The notes beneath the pieces were generated by a model. That model was given only the letters and a program-made list of their open reading frames with translations. It was not told the DNA's origin and ran no database searches. This document shows positions 45,211 through 46,757 of a stretch of 46,757 bases of DNA, one piece after another. Where the stretch lies: contig JAADFO010000063.1 of the NCBI GenBank assembly GCA_013152815.1, positions 1 through 46,757 of the forward strand, given 5' to 3'. Numbering within the stretch: position 1 is the first letter of the stretch; the number at the start of each line of letters is the position of its first letter. The translations under genes and the position numbers were made by a program. Source of the stretch: Nanobdellati archaeon. GTDB lineage: Archaea; Nanobdellota; Nanobdellia; Woesearchaeales; JAADFO01.

Positions 45211-46691
45211 ATGCGGCAAGCACCCAACTCCGTTTCGACCGCAATATCCTTCTTTTTGGTGAAGAGGGACAACGACGTCTCATGGATACTCACGTCCTCC
45301 TTCACGGGACCAACACCCTCTCCCAGAAGATCGCCCTGTCCCTGATCAGCCTTGGCATCGGCAGGCTCTCGCTCATCGGACCAGAACATCTGCAGGGATA
45401 TGATCCTTCTGATTTCCTGCTGTATCTGAATCCTTCCCGCCCGGCCGAGGGAATGAAGGCAGATGGTCTGCGTTCGACCCTGGAGCAGATCGCTCTCCGC
45501 GGAAAACAGCAGGTCGATTCCTATGGCATCCCCCCTGATCCTGGTTTCCTCTCTTTTCTCTCACCAGACATCATCATCGACGCGACCAATGCTCTGGAGA
45601 GCAAGGATGCCTTGTCTGCCTATGCGATGTCCCATGGGACACATCTCATCTCTGCCAGCGCGACGTCTACCGACGGACTGGCCCAGTTATGCTCCTCAGG
45701 ACAGTCCCCTGTCGACAGAGCATCGCTTGAACGCCTGATAGGCAAGGACTACGGCATCTTCACCGGTTCCATCACCGCGGGACTCGTGAGCAATCTGGTG
45801 CGTCGGATCGCCATTCCCTTCGCAAACGAACAGAAGACCCTGCCTCCTGTCCTGACCCAGTCCTACGCGCTCTCAAGGATTGCCGGCATCACCACACCCA
45901 TCGATGCTCCTGATGCTTTACCCTGGCCCTCTTCAAGGCCCTATGCTGGTGTCAAAGCGCTCGTGATCGGCACAGGAGGCATCGGCAACTTCCTCGCGCT
46001 TGACCTTGCGCTGCTGGGAATCACTCATGTTACCTTGGTGGACCCCGATGTGATCGAGGAATCCAACCTCAACCGGCAGCCGCTGCTCTATGGCCGGGTC
46101 GGAAAGCCAAAGGCAACTGTCATCGGTGAACGCATGGGCCTGATCTATCCCGGAGTATCTGCAAGACCGTTGGTCGACTTTTTCAGCTATAAGCATGATG
46201 ATCGAGGACGGTTTCAGGTCTTGCCTGAACCGCTGGCTTCAGAACACTATGACCTCATCTTCTCCTGCGTGGACAATGAGACCAGCAGGCTTGCCATCAA
46301 CGACTACGCGGTCCAGACGAGGACTGTCCTGGTCCAGGGAAGATTGGGGACAGGCAGCGGACTGCATACCTATGTTCCCGGAAGGAACCGGTGCATCGAC
46401 TGCCAGGAGAACCTGCGCGCATCCCTGGAGAACCAGAAGGCCACGGGCCTTGATGTCGACAAGGTATTGGGCCCCGGCTGCCAGCTCGAGTCCAACCCGA
46501 ACATCGTGGTCCCGAACATCATCGTCGCAGGTCTGATGACAGAGGAAGGTCTGCGTGCGCTCTACAGACCAGCGAGTTTTGCCCGACAGAAGGATGCATT
46601 GTTCTATGAAGGGGTCGGATCGTTCCCTTTCTCCTTCCGGGGAGGCGTCGATCCCTACTATCAAGCCCATCCTTGCATCGATGTTTCCTGA
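45207..46691 (+). CDS. E1-like ubiquitin-activating-type protein with tandem ThiF domains
   Basis: N-half 'RFDRNILLFGEEGQRRLMDTHVLLHGTNTLSQKIALSLISLGIGRLSLIGPE' (no GxGxxG); C-half 'VKALVIGTGGIGNFLALDLALLGITHVTLVDPDVIEESNLNRQPLLYGRVGKPKATV', 'RCIDCQ'; ATGA overlap with the E2-like gene. Confidence 0.88.
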   Translation: MNAASTQLRFDRNILLFGEEGQRRLMDTHVLLHGTNTLSQKIALSLISLGIGRLSLIGPEHLQGYDPSDFLLYLNPSRPAEGMKADGLRSTLEQIALRGKQQVDSYGIPPDPGFLSFLSPDIIIDATNALESKDALSAYAMSHGTHLISASATSTDGLAQLCSSGQSPVDRASLERLIGKDYGIFTGSITAGLVSNLVRRIAIPFANEQKTLPPVLTQSYALSRIAGITTPIDAPDALPWPSSRPYAGVKALVIGTGGIGNFLALDLALLGITHVTLVDPDVIEESNLNRQPLLYGRVGKPKATVIGERMGLIYPGVSARPLVDFFSYKHDDRGRFQVLPEPLASEHYDLIFSCVDNETSRLAINDYAVQTRTVLVQGRLGTGSGLHTYVPGRNRCIDCQENLRASLENQKATGLDVDKVLGPGCQLESNPNIVVPNIIVAGLMTEEGLRALYRPASFARQKDALFYEGVGSFPFSFRGGVDPYYQAHPCIDVS

Positions 46692-46757
46692 CCATCAGGA
46701 ACTGCTTGTCCTGAAGCGATCATCATCGTGAAAAGCACATCCCGAAAAGAAGCAACA

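Noticed and set aside
1-46757. CRISPR arrays or cas genes
   Set aside because: No regularly spaced repeats and no recognisable Cas protein, despite the CARF-like gene
46728-46757. Possible start of a further operon gene (GTG AAA AGC ACA ...)
   Set aside because: Only ~30 nt before the window end; cannot be assessed

Overview
Archaeal chromosomal window, judged by SecD/SecF, archaeal Cdc48, the KH-PIN ATPase, Spt4/eS31, TATA-type promoters and an intron-containing tRNA. A DPANN/Woesearchaeota-like origin is only a guess. Most of it is dense housekeeping content: secDF, pyrG, rhomboid, FKBP, an ABC (MacB-type) cluster with a PadR regulator, SSS symporter, radical SAM, glnA, ThiF/MoeB, fumarase/aspartase, mdh, cdc48, serS, transglutaminase protein. 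The strongest candidate system is at the right edge (43234-46691). It is a tightly packed three-gene operon that reads as ubiquitin-like protein, E2-like protein with an HP...G.ICfN motif, and an E1 with tandem ThiF domains (degenerate N-half, intact C-half), i.e. a ubiquitin-type conjugation cassette. Other notable items: a translationally coupled operon in which both eS31 (S27ae) and Spt4/RpoE'' have lost their zinc-ribbon cysteines, next to a SufE-like gene; an AT-rich MNT/HEPN island next to an intron-containing tRNA-Thr, with a T-arm direct repeat and a cluster of strong hairpins; a second HEPN gene whose MNT partner is frameshifted; a Cdc48 with a ~75-aa insertion in D1; and a Lys-rich DUF883-like membrane protein. 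All family assignments were made by eye from motifs. No database search was run.
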